From: an uncultured Bacteroidales bacterium
Lineage (GTDB): Bacteria > Bacteroidota > Bacteroidia > Bacteroidales > Bacteroidaceae
Direction of reading: 5' to 3'
NCBI GenBank assembly: GCA_937896105.1
Contig: CALBKR010000389.1
Coordinates: 1 to 5,614 of the forward strand
Length of the DNA stretch: 5,614 bases
The notes beneath the pieces were generated by a model that saw nothing but the letters and a program-made list of their open reading frames with translations, was not told where the DNA came from and did not search any database. Below, in pieces: positions 1-5,614 of this stretch. The position numbers and the translations under genes were made by a program. The first letter of the stretch is position 1; each line of letters starts with the position of its first letter.

Positions 1-384
1 CGCTGAACTCTACAGTGACAGTGGTGAGCTCTGCAACAGCCTCTGTCGGAGTTACGGCAACAACCTCAAATGGAGCCTCGGCCTCTTTAACGGTAAATAC
101 ATATTCGCCGTTCATGGTTACTGCGTCGCCGTTGCTCTTTCTTGTGATAAGGCCCGAAGGAATAACAAGCTTGTAATCGCCGGGGGCTGTTATGGCGTTA
201 AACGGAGTAATTGTAAGAACTTTGCCATTTACCTCAAATGAGCAGCCATTGTCTTTTGTTCCAAGGTAGATCTGTGACATGGCCATGATTTCAAATGTAC
301 CCTCAATCTCCTCGCTGAACTCTACAGTGACAGTGGTGAGCTCTGCAACAGCCTCTGTCGGAGTTACAGCAACAACCTCGAATG
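1..384 (-). repeat. Tandem 312-bp (104-codon) repeat encoding Ig-like domains
   Basis: Positions 1-72 and 313-384 match at 70 of 72 bases (differences at 56/368 and 68/380). The offset of 312 bases equals 104 codons, so the repeat stays in frame. The identical stretch encodes FEVVAVTPTEAVAELT followed by TVTVEFS. The rest of the first unit (VNGKVLTITP, APGDYKLVIPSGLI and NGEYVFTV) reads like a bacterial Ig-like beta-sandwich of the Big_5/SbsA type. The second unit runs off the left edge, so the total number of copies is unknown. Confidence 0.85.
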
Positions 385-2041
385 TTACCTCAGGCTCCGG
401 TTCAACAGTGATTTCGCGCTCGGTAACAACGATTGTAGAACCGGCATCGTTTGCTGTCCAGTGGTTCACGCCGACATTCTGTGCATTGATGTACTGACCA
501 GCCTCTGCGTTCAACAGGCAGAAACCGGTTTCTGCCGCAGCGTTGTCGTTTGTAATTGGAGCCATTGCGATGAATGCTGTAGCATCCTCAATATTCTCAA
601 CGATTGTAATGTTGCCGCTACCTGTTGACTTGATAGCACCACCGGCCTTGCTTACCACCTTGAAACCTGTCCAAAGGTTACCTACAAAGCCCCAAGTATA
701 GTTGTCGGCATTTGCTTCATCAACGGCAGTGATAAGCTCACCGTTAACCTTCCAAGGCATCTCTGCACCAACGCCGGGGTTTGTCATATAAGAGAGGAAG
801 TTTCCGTGAATCTGTGCATAGTACCACTTTGTGGGCTCTCCCTCAGCAACCGCCTCGAATGGGAGCGCCTTGGTGATAGTGAGTTCAATGGTAACAGTCT
901 CGTCGCTGCTTACTGTACCTTCGGGTTTTGCAGCGCCGGTTACACCATAAGGTGCTGAGAGTGTATAGTCTGGGTATGCCTCACCTGGAACAGCAACTAC
1001 CTCCTGTGTTGCAACAACATTACCTTCGTACTGGAACTTGTATGTTATGGTTGCAACGTTATTAAGCATAGCGAGAGCCTCTGTCGGGTCAAAGTCGCCG
1101 GCCTCAATGAATGCAACGGCATTACCTGCGTCAATTGCGCTCCAGTTGTCAATAATCATCTGCTTGCCACCGCCAAGGTTGATGTATTTGTCGGTGTAGC
1201 CTTTGAAGTTTACACGTACACGGCATTCGCCAATTGAAGATGCATCGGCAAGTTCAATAGCCTCGCCTCTGCCGGCAATGAGTGACTTGTCCGATTTTAC
1301 GAACTTCTTTGCACCCACACTGTAAAGGTAGTAGTTCTCGCCATCATTGCTCAATACTGCAAACTGCTGGTTTGCATCAGCAGGATTCGAAGATGTACCT
1401 AAGCTTGCATCGTTTGTAGAGCAGAATGCATCATTTGCAACAGCCCAGCCGCCACGGCTTGTTGTTGTTACTGTGTAGCATTTGTTCTGGTCGAACTCGC
1501 TGAATTCGTTAGGGTAGTCAATAACTACAACAGTCGATGCCTCAGCGTCGATAATCTTGTAACGGTTACCCGGGTCCTCTGTTGTCCAGCTGTTTACGAC
1601 AATGCCGGCATCCATTTGACCAGGCTCCTGAGAGTTCATTCCATTGCCACCGATAGTAAGCATCCAATTGTAGGTAGCATCAGAAGACGGTGTCAAGCCC
1701 AAAGCATCGGTAGCTGTGTCGGAGAAACCTCCGTTGCTTGTTACATACTTGGCTGCGCCTACGCTGTAAAGGTAGTAGCTGCCGTCAATGTTCTCAATCT
1801 TGAACTGTTGGTTTGCATCTGTCCAGTCTTTTGTGACTGTAGATGTACCAAGTTTCTTTGCTGTGCTGGTAGAGATACCATCAGCATTCGCAGTTGTGTT
1901 GTACATCAAGAAACAACGTGCGCTCTCAATGAAGTAGGTCTTGTCATTGCTCAGCTGGTCCAAGCTTGTGACAGTTACCTCCTGCGCGCTTGCTGTCAAA
2001 AATGCAAACACAAACGACAAGAAAAGTGTAAACTTTCTCAT
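1..2041 (-). CDS. Large secreted modular repeat protein with lectin-like modules and Ig-like repeats (3' end outside window)
   Basis: The minus-strand frame is open from the ATG at 2041-2039 to the window edge (680 codons, no stop), so the protein is C-terminally incomplete. The start is well supported: an in-frame TAA lies six codons upstream (2057-2059), and the ATG gives a signal peptide, MRKFTLFLSFVFAFLTASA, with likely cleavage after residue 19; export across the inner membrane is inferred. Residues about 21-180 and 181-330 are related modules offset by exactly 148 residues: both carry QQF, then YYLYSVGA (from residues 89 and 237), and a closing W-[TS]-x-x-D-x-G motif (W152 and W300). 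Residues about 332-390 form a separate domain (ITYKFQYEGNVVATQ), possibly MucBP-like. A third, more divergent module runs from about 404 to 540 (W528). Ig-like repeats of 104 residues start at 554 and 658 (FEVVAVTPTEA). No catalytic domain is visible. The modules recall beta-trefoil/ricin-like folds of Bacteroidota surface glycan-binding proteins or glycosidases, but this is motif resemblance only; an adhesin or carbohydrate-binding role is inference. An enzyme domain or sorting signal could lie in the missing C-terminus. Confidence 0.88.
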   Translation of the reverse strand, partial: MRKFTLFLSFVFAFLTASAQEVTVTSLDQLSNDKTYFIESARCFLMYNTTANADGISTSTAKKLGTSTVTKDWTDANQQFKIENIDGSYYLYSVGAAKYVTSNGGFSDTATDALGLTPSSDATYNWMLTIGGNGMNSQEPGQMDAGIVVNSWTTEDPGNRYKIIDAEASTVVVIDYPNEFSEFDQNKCYTVTTTSRGGWAVANDAFCSTNDASLGTSSNPADANQQFAVLSNDGENYYLYSVGAKKFVKSDKSLIAGRGEAIELADASSIGECRVRVNFKGYTDKYINLGGGKQMIIDNWSAIDAGNAVAFIEAGDFDPTEALAMLNNVATITYKFQYEGNVVATQEVVAVPGEAYPDYTLSAPYGVTGAAKPEGTVSSDETVTIELTITKALPFEAVAEGEPTKWYYAQIHGNFLSYMTNPGVGAEMPWKVNGELITAVDEANADNYTWGFVGNLWTGFKVVSKAGGAIKSTGSGNITIVENIEDATAFIAMAPITNDNAAAETGFCLLNAEAGQYINAQNVGVNHWTANDAGSTIVVTEREITVEPEPEVTFEVVAVTPTEAVAELTTVTVEFSEEIEGTFEIMAMSQIYLGTKDNGCSFEVNGKVLTITPFNAITAPGDYKLVIPSGLITRKSNGDAVTMNGEYVFTVKEAEAPFEVVAVTPTEAVAELTTVTVEFS
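1321..1778 (-). repeat. Diverged 444-bp-spaced repeat of lectin-like modules
   Basis: The 14-base stretch tgtaaaggtagtag occurs at 1321-1334 and again at 1765-1778. It encodes the YYLY core of modules 2 and 1 of the secreted protein. The 444-base offset equals 148 codons, the same as the spacing between the closing tryptophan motifs (W152 and W300). Sequence next to the 14-mer (tttgcatc beside the QQF codons) is also partly conserved. This points to an old in-frame duplication of a module, more diverged than the Ig-like repeat at the left edge. Confidence 0.7.
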
Positions 2042-2315
2042 AAATGTTGGTTTTGGTTAATAAATAGGGTTAATTTAGTGTCAATTTGTAAGGGATGTGA
2101 CTTTACTGCTGTTTTTTTGTCATTTGCTGTTTTGTAAAACATTGGTGTATAATACATCCTAATGTGCAAAGTTAGAAAAAATATATTTTTTTTGTTGTTT
2201 TGAAATGGCTTTTTTTGTCTTGTTTTTTATTATTATTATATAAAAACGCTGTAAAAGATGGTGAATTTCTAATGTCGCTCTGCAAAAGCCAAACAAAAAA
2301 TATAGTTGTAAAATT
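2042..2315. other. AT-rich divergent intergenic region
   Basis: This region separates the minus-strand secreted-protein gene from the plus-strand SRP RNA promoter. It is AT-rich, with long T runs near 2186-2193 and 2211-2216. Apart from the -7 element at 2167-2174 and the A-rich leader just upstream of 2041, I see no convincing gene, operator or RNA structure. The leader has no Shine-Dalgarno-like GGAGG before the start codon, as is usual in this phylum. Confidence 0.6.
2167..2174 (-). promoter_or_regulatory. Bacteroidota -7 promoter element for the secreted protein
   Basis: Read on the minus strand, these bases are TAACTTTG, an exact match to the Bacteroidota -7 consensus TAnnTTTG. They lie about 125 bases upstream of the start codon at 2041, giving a predicted leader of roughly 120 nt. 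I find no clear TTTG -33 element at the usual spacing, so the promoter may be weak or activator-dependent. It is the only exact match on this strand between the gene and the divergent SRP RNA. Confidence 0.55.
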
Positions 2316-2346
2316 TTTGCCGGATAAGAAAAAATATGTACCTTTG
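2316..2346 (+). promoter_or_regulatory. Promoter of the SRP RNA gene
   Basis: TTTG at 2316-2319 matches the Bacteroidota -33 element, and TACCTTTG at 2339-2346 matches the -7 element TAnnTTTG, with a 19-base spacer. This is the most complete promoter in the window, as expected for a constitutive housekeeping RNA. Transcription should start about six bases after the -7 box, near 2352. Confidence 0.75.
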
Positions 2347-2351
2347 TGCCC

Positions 2352-2485
2352 GAAAAGAATGCTATTCAGCAACAGAGATATGGGTAAGTCCTATACGGCC
2401 AGCTCCTGGCAAATCCTCCAGGGCTTGACGGCAGCAAAGGTAGTCGGTCGTAGCGGCGCGATGTAGGTAGCTTACCCACCCATAG
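2352..2485 (+). ncRNA. ffs: Small signal recognition particle RNA (4.5S RNA)
   Basis: This is the RNA scaffold of the bacterial signal recognition particle. It binds Ffh and directs ribosomes making membrane or exported proteins to FtsY and the Sec translocon. The diagnostic part is at 2418-2436: it aligns without gaps to the E. coli 4.5S core (positions equivalent to UCAGGUCC-GGAA-GGAAGCA). The conserved CAGG and AGCA sides flank a short stem (2423-2425 with 2430-2432) capped by UGAC, which fits the URRC class of SRP tetraloops. CCT at 2415-2417 pairs with AGG at 2438-2440 below the internal loop. The terminal helix is perfect: TGGGTAAG (2381-2388) with CTTACCCA (2471-2478). The GATGTAG at 2460-2466 resembles the same 3' stretch in E. 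coli. No Alu domain is seen, so it is the short form. The 5' end is inferred from the promoter; the mature 5' end may lie near 2376 after processing. It is convergent with the kinase gene. Confidence 0.87.
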
Positions 2486-2511
2486 GGCGGATGTTAAAAT
2501 CCGCCTTTTTT
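2486..2511 (+). terminator. Intrinsic terminator of the SRP RNA
   Basis: GGCGGAT (2486-2492) pairs perfectly with ATCCGCC (2499-2505) around a 6-base loop, followed by six T residues (2506-2511). This is a standard Rho-independent terminator on the plus strand, placed directly after the closing helix of the SRP RNA. Confidence 0.88.
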
Positions 2512-2519
2512 ATATCTAT

Positions 2520-2561
2520 AAAATACCCCTAAAGGTTTTTCCAAACTTTTAGGGGTATTTT
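2520..2561 (-). terminator. Long hairpin between convergent genes, probable terminator of the kinase gene
   Basis: AAAATACCCCTAAA (2520-2533) is perfectly complementary to 2548-2561. Pairing continues inward through a G-U, a G-C and three A-T pairs to about 19 bp with a 4-base loop (2539-2542). The hairpin lies about 50 bases past the stop codon of the minus-strand kinase gene. On either strand the stem ends in a U-rich stretch, so it could work both ways, but the SRP RNA already has its own terminator. The main role is therefore inferred to be ending kinase transcription. Confidence 0.75.
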
Positions 2562-2612
2562 ACCTCGCAAGGCCGCACGGTTTTTATCTGTTTGTCGGGG
2601 CTGTGATTGCCG

Positions 2613-5048
2613 TCATTTGCCCTTTTTCTGTTTCTTTGGACCGTATGAGTACTTGCCGCCATTATTGTAGCCATATTTGTAGCCATATTTGCCGGATTTC
2701 ATATCAATGCCGTTTACGATGACTGACATATTGTTCAATTTCTTTTCGTTGTAGATATTGTCAATCTCATCGAGCATCGAGCGCTCGAGTAGCCCGCATC
2801 GCACAAGGAAGAAACAATTTGTTGCGTATTTCTCAATGATATGTGTGTCGGCAACGATGTCTACCGGCGGACAGTCAAACAGTATATATTTGTATTTCCC
2901 TTCGGCCTCTTTAAGCAGTTGCTCAAGACGACCGGATTCGAGCAATTCTGTCGGGTTGGGCGGAATGGTTCCTGTCGGTACTATGTGAAGATTAAGATAT
3001 CTTGGATCTTGAATTGCTATTTTGTCTAAAGAGTCTATCTCTTTGGCAAGGTAATTGCTGAGGCCAACCTCATTGGAATCGACATATTCCGACAAAGACG
3101 CGTGGCGCATATCACCATCTATCAGCAGCACTTTTTCGCCCTTTATTGCAAGGCTCAAAGCGGTATTGAGGATGCAGAATGTCTTTCCGCTGCCAGGGTT
3201 GAACGATGTGAAGATGATTGTGCTCTGCTCTTTTTCGCGTGTTATGAACTCTATGTTGGTTCGTAGCACTCGGAAGGCTTCGTTTATAGCATTGCGTGAC
3301 CCTTCCTTGACTACACAGGCCGATTTGTTTTCCTTTTTCTTTTTGAAGATGTTGAACCGGGCTATGATTCTTCTTAAACGGCGGGCTTTTTTCTTGTCGT
3401 TCTGGGGAATCTCTCCTATAATAGGTGCTGCAATGCCGTCAAGGTCCTTGCGTCCTCTTATTTTGGTGTTTGTTACTACTAAAAGGCTGATTGCCACAGC
3501 AGGTATGGCCAGGCCAATGATTATAGCGAAGATTAGCGACCTTGTCTTCTGTGGGGCTGTCGGAGAATAGCTTCCCGACGGTGGGATAAGTACGCGTATT
3601 CTGCTCGGGGTGAACTCCTGTGAAAGTTGGTTCTCTTCGCCCTTCTGCAGCAAGAAGAGGTATATTTTCTCTTTTACACTCTGCTCGCGCTCTGCACTTG
3701 CAAGGAAAGTGGTGTGCATAGGGTTTTTGGCAATCTCGTTCTGTAATGCGTTCCACTCCTTTTCAAGGGATTCGCTTTTTGTTGTCAGGCTTTTGATATG
3801 TGTGTTTACCGATGAAATGAGGGCATTGCGCAACGATGATAGTACAAGGTCGATGTCTTTTACTGCAGGATTGTCTTCGCTGCTCTTGCTGGCAAGGTTG
3901 TTGCGCTCTATCATCATTGTATTGAATTGCGTTATCTGCGAGTTGATATTCGTGTTGCTGATACCGGAATTCAAGGGGAGCAATGCGTGCTCCTTTGATT
4001 TATCCCTGATGCTTTTTAGGAAGTACTCGCTTTTCTCAAGTTCCTTATGTATGGAGTTGCGACGCTTAATCAGTTCTCTCTCCCTTGAGAGCTGAATCTC
4101 GGATTGTGCCTCGATGTCAGGCAGAAGGTTGTCGCTCTTGAAATCGGAGATATCGCTTTCAATCTTGTCAAGTTCATTGCTGACAAAGGCAAGCCTTGAA
4201 TCAATGAATTTCTTGGTCTCTTTTGCGGCCTTGTTCTTGTCTCTTATCCAGTTTTCATTGTACACCTCGACTATTGTCCTGAGTATGTCATCGGCGCGTT
4301 CTATTGAATTGTCACTGATGGATATTGAAATGAGGTTGCTGTCTTCTCCATCCAGCTTGTATCCAAGCTTTCCTACGTGCTTGCTTGCTGCGGCGTTAAG
4401 ACCGATATGTCTTACAGAGTATCCGATAGTCTTTCTTATAGTGTATGTGGGGTTGTGGCTTATAGATACCGTACCAACCGGTGTTGCAACGAATGTAAGC
4501 GAGTCTTTGGAGAGTCTGCCTTCTACAACTCGCTGCTCGGCAATGACCTTGCCATTGAAATTGTATAGAGTGAATGTGCTGTCTGGCCTTATTTCGATGT
4601 CAAAACCGGCCTTCTCCTGTATGTCGATATCGCAGAAATCGATAAATGCAGGGACTGTTTCTCCATAAAGTGTAATGGGGTGGTATTCTCCTTTCTGGCT
4701 ATATTCGATAAAAAGTCTTAGCCTCCTGGCTGTTTCTATTGTTGTTTCCGGGGCTCTGAATGTGTATATTTCATTGTAGGCATTTGTTGAGGAGCGTAAA
4801 CCCATATTTGCAAATGTCTCCATCTGCTCGTCGATGCTCGTTCCTTTCTTGGTCGATTTGATAAGAATTTTTGTATTTCTGGTATATGTGGGTTCTATTC
4901 TGGCGATTTTGTGCAAAGAGTGTCCGACAGTAAATGCCAATACTATTACAAACCAATACCATTTTGACAGCATAGAGTGAAACAGCTCGCTGATGCTGAA
5001 ATTGTTTATCAGATTATTCTTCTTTGGGTTGCCTTTTGCAGCTTTCAT
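2613..5048 (-). CDS. Wzc-like polysaccharide co-polymerase / tyrosine autokinase (BY-kinase)
   Basis: A complete 811-residue inner-membrane protein expected to control export or chain length of a capsular or exopolysaccharide through cycles of tyrosine autophosphorylation. Order of parts: cytoplasmic N-terminus; TM1 about 30-48; Wzz-type periplasmic domain; long predicted coiled-coil helices about 275-345 and 370-440; GNVR-like region about 448-490 (EREQSVKEKIYLFLLQK, then PSRIRV); a proline-containing stretch (PPSG, SPTAP) before TM2 at about 503-526; then a cytosolic kinase domain. Kinase motifs seen: the oligomerisation motif EAFRVLR (E590, R593, R596), Walker A NPGSGKT with K622, Walker A' LLIDGD (D644, D646), PPNPTELLES (696-705) and Walker B ILFDCPP (D725). 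The tail has a tyrosine cluster (Y788, 790, 792, 794, 800, 802), the expected trans-phosphorylation sites. Membrane activator and kinase are fused, as in proteobacterial Wzc; the length fits Bacteroidota members and exceeds E. coli Wzc (about 720). The only in-frame ATG below the upstream stop (5088-5090) is at 5048. No Wza-type exporter, phosphatase or glycosyltransferase gene is adjacent. The exact polysaccharide is unknown. Confidence 0.93.
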   Translation of the reverse strand: MKAAKGNPKKNNLINNFSISELFHSMLSKWYWFVIVLAFTVGHSLHKIARIEPTYTRNTKILIKSTKKGTSIDEQMETFANMGLRSSTNAYNEIYTFRAPETTIETARRLRLFIEYSQKGEYHPITLYGETVPAFIDFCDIDIQEKAGFDIEIRPDSTFTLYNFNGKVIAEQRVVEGRLSKDSLTFVATPVGTVSISHNPTYTIRKTIGYSVRHIGLNAAASKHVGKLGYKLDGEDSNLISISISDNSIERADDILRTIVEVYNENWIRDKNKAAKETKKFIDSRLAFVSNELDKIESDISDFKSDNLLPDIEAQSEIQLSRERELIKRRNSIHKELEKSEYFLKSIRDKSKEHALLPLNSGISNTNINSQITQFNTMMIERNNLASKSSEDNPAVKDIDLVLSSLRNALISSVNTHIKSLTTKSESLEKEWNALQNEIAKNPMHTTFLASAEREQSVKEKIYLFLLQKGEENQLSQEFTPSRIRVLIPPSGSYSPTAPQKTRSLIFAIIIGLAIPAVAISLLVVTNTKIRGRKDLDGIAAPIIGEIPQNDKKKARRLRRIIARFNIFKKKKENKSACVVKEGSRNAINEAFRVLRTNIEFITREKEQSTIIFTSFNPGSGKTFCILNTALSLAIKGEKVLLIDGDMRHASLSEYVDSNEVGLSNYLAKEIDSLDKIAIQDPRYLNLHIVPTGTIPPNPTELLESGRLEQLLKEAEGKYKYILFDCPPVDIVADTHIIEKYATNCFFLVRCGLLERSMLDEIDNIYNEKKLNNMSVIVNGIDMKSGKYGYKYGYNNGGKYSYGPKKQKKGK
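2665..2691 (-). repeat. 12-bp tandem repeat in the kinase tyrosine tail
   Basis: The unit ttgtagccatat is repeated in tandem (2665-2676, 2677-2688, then three more bases). It encodes the YGYKYGY part of the C-terminal tyrosine cluster. Because the unit is four codons long, gain or loss of a copy would keep the frame and change the number of phosphorylatable tyrosines by two. Confidence 0.75.
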
Positions 5049-5115
5049 GTATCGACGTGTTAATTTATTCGTGGAAGTTGTGTAGTGCTACCGATGTTTG
5101 GTATTATAGTTTCTG

Positions 5116-5123
5116 CAAAATTA
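5116..5123 (-). promoter_or_regulatory. Bacteroidota -7 promoter element for the kinase gene
   Basis: On the minus strand these bases read TAATTTTG, matching TAnnTTTG. Transcription would start near 5110, leaving a leader of about 60 nt before the ATG at 5048. No TTTG -33 element is seen at normal spacing. It is the only exact minus-strand match in the intergenic region. Confidence 0.55.
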
Positions 5124-5501
5124 CACAATATATTTATATGGCGCCACTTAAATTGTGCTTTTTTTAATCATTGCTTGGCGCTTTGTCTCCCTTTTTCGCT
5201 TGCCCTGATATTTGCTGTTGAGGTTTTTTGTGGCTTTTTTGTAATGATTTTTTACAATACGCGCAGCTCTGTATCTTTTTTGCGCGAAAAAGTTCATTTT
5301 ATATTTTCATTGTGTTTATGCCGGCTTATATGTGCTCGCTCTATAATCCATATTATATATTTTGTGTGAAAACTCTCTTTCTTTACCCCGTACGAACCCT
5401 GTTTTGGCACTATTGTAGTGTACTTTTTCTCAAATAATTAGGATTTTTAAAGAAAAAAAGCAAAAAAAAACATATTTATGTCTTGTTTTTCCGATTTTTA
5501 T

Positions 5502-5509
5502 TATCTTTG
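5502..5509 (+). promoter_or_regulatory. Bacteroidota -7 promoter element for the histone-like gene
   Basis: TATCTTTG is an exact TAnnTTTG match, followed by TGC as in the SRP RNA promoter. Transcription should start near 5515, giving a short leader of about 27 nt. A TCTTG at 5481-5485 is a possible but closely spaced -33 element. Confidence 0.65.
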
Positions 5510-5541
5510 TGCATCGTTAACTTTAATAACAAAAAAGTATT

Positions 5542-5614
5542 ATGAAAGAACTTATCGCAAAAATTCAGGAGACTTATGCTGCATTTGCAGCTGACGCAAC
5601 AGCTCAGGCTGAGA
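5542..5614 (+). CDS. Probable histone H1-like (Hc1 family) DNA-binding protein, N-terminal fragment
   Basis: Only the first 24 codons are in the window (MKELIAKIQETYAAF, then AADATAQAE); the rest lies past the right edge. The MKEL(I/V)AKI opening followed by an alanine-rich amphipathic helix resembles the short histone H1-like proteins common in Bacteroidales, from memory of that family and not from a search. Those proteins are small, with a lysine/arginine-rich remainder, and are thought to act as nucleoid-associated DNA-binding proteins. The start is supported by the promoter at 5502-5509, the short A-rich leader (aataacaaaaaagtatt) and lack of another nearby start. No Shine-Dalgarno is present, as expected for the phylum. 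A different small helical protein cannot be excluded from 24 residues. It is divergent from the kinase gene. Confidence 0.7.
   Translation, partial: MKELIAKIQETYAAFAADATAQAE

Larger units (their letters stand above)
5049..5541. other. Divergent, T-rich intergenic region without a recognisable gene
   Basis: About 490 bases lie between the kinase gene (minus) and the histone-like gene (plus). The plus strand is strongly T-rich, with tracts of five to seven T at 5159, 5192, 5224, 5235, 5248 and 5276. One TAnnTTTG match faces each gene (5116-5123 minus, 5502-5509 plus). Hydrophobic open frames here (for example 5085-5369 plus) look like a by-product of T-richness and overlap the kinase promoter. 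I see no tRNA, no convincing RNA fold and no mobile-element remnant. Confidence 0.6.

Noticed and set aside
279..497. Plus-strand open frame rich in Ser, Thr and Val
   Set aside because: It is antisense to the Ig-like repeat, and its composition merely mirrors the repeat on the other strand.
1616..2137. Plus-strand open frame of 173 codons
   Set aside because: It lies opposite the secreted-protein gene, which has a signal peptide and repeated modules. Its cysteine-rich product shows no recognisable motif and reads across the other gene's start and leader.
2172..2372. Minus-strand open frame rich in Lys and Phe
   Set aside because: It is low-complexity AT-rich sequence overlapping the promoters on both sides, with no motif.
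2200..2466. Plus-strand open frame of 88 codons
   Set aside because: It runs through the SRP RNA promoter and its conserved core, which explain this sequence better.
3439..3756. Minus-strand open frame inside the kinase gene in another frame
   Set aside because: Its product is a Pro/Arg/His-rich shadow without recognisable motifs and lies wholly within the kinase coding region.
3055..4668. Several long plus-strand open frames (3055-3570, 3610-4095, 4114-4668)
   Set aside because: All are antisense to the kinase gene, whose motifs and domain order are unambiguous.
5275..5292. Near-palindrome centred on GCGC (ctttttt/gaaaaag)
   Set aside because: It is an isolated imperfect symmetry in T-rich sequence, with no second copy near either promoter to suggest an operator.
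5085..5437. Hydrophobic plus-strand open frames (5085-5369 and 5228-5437)
   Set aside because: T-rich DNA yields Phe/Leu/Ile-rich translations by chance. No TAnnTTTG promoter precedes them, and the first overlaps the kinase promoter.

Overview
The window looks like chromosomal DNA from a member of the Bacteroidota, most likely order Bacteroidales. The evidence is four separate matches to the Bacteroidota sigma-ABfr -7 element TAnnTTTG in front of genes, A-rich leaders without Shine-Dalgarno sequences, a large secreted protein with a Bacteroidota-like modular build, a Wzc-type tyrosine autokinase of about 800 residues, and the first codons of a protein resembling the Bacteroidales histone H1-like (Hc1) family. 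I cannot name a genus.

Layout, left to right. (1) Positions 1-2041, minus strand: the N-terminal 680 codons of a large secreted protein whose 3' end lies beyond the left edge. It has a signal peptide, three related modules of about 148 residues (beta-trefoil/lectin-like by motif only), an inserted domain of about 80 residues, and 104-residue Ig-like tandem repeats that are nearly identical in DNA. (2) 2042-2338: an AT-rich divergent promoter region. (3) About 2352-2511, plus strand: the small SRP RNA (4.5S, ffs), recognised from its conserved tetraloop region and terminal helix, with its own promoter and an intrinsic terminator. (4) 2520-2561: a strong hairpin between convergent transcription units. 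(5) 2613-5048, minus strand: a complete 811-residue Wzc-like polysaccharide co-polymerase/tyrosine autokinase with no export partner beside it. (6) 5049-5541: a T-rich divergent intergenic region with roughly helically spaced T-tracts and a promoter at each end. (7) 5542 to the right edge, plus strand: the start of a probable histone H1-like protein.

The genes do not form one operon. Each has its own promoter and orientations alternate (-, +, -, +). Two housekeeping units (SRP RNA and the histone-like protein) flank the kinase gene. The secreted protein and the kinase both concern the cell surface, but nothing here links them functionally. I see no convincing new multi-gene system. The items most worth following up are the modular secreted protein, the isolated kinase with a repeat-encoded tyrosine tail, and the SRP RNA, which protein-only annotation would miss.
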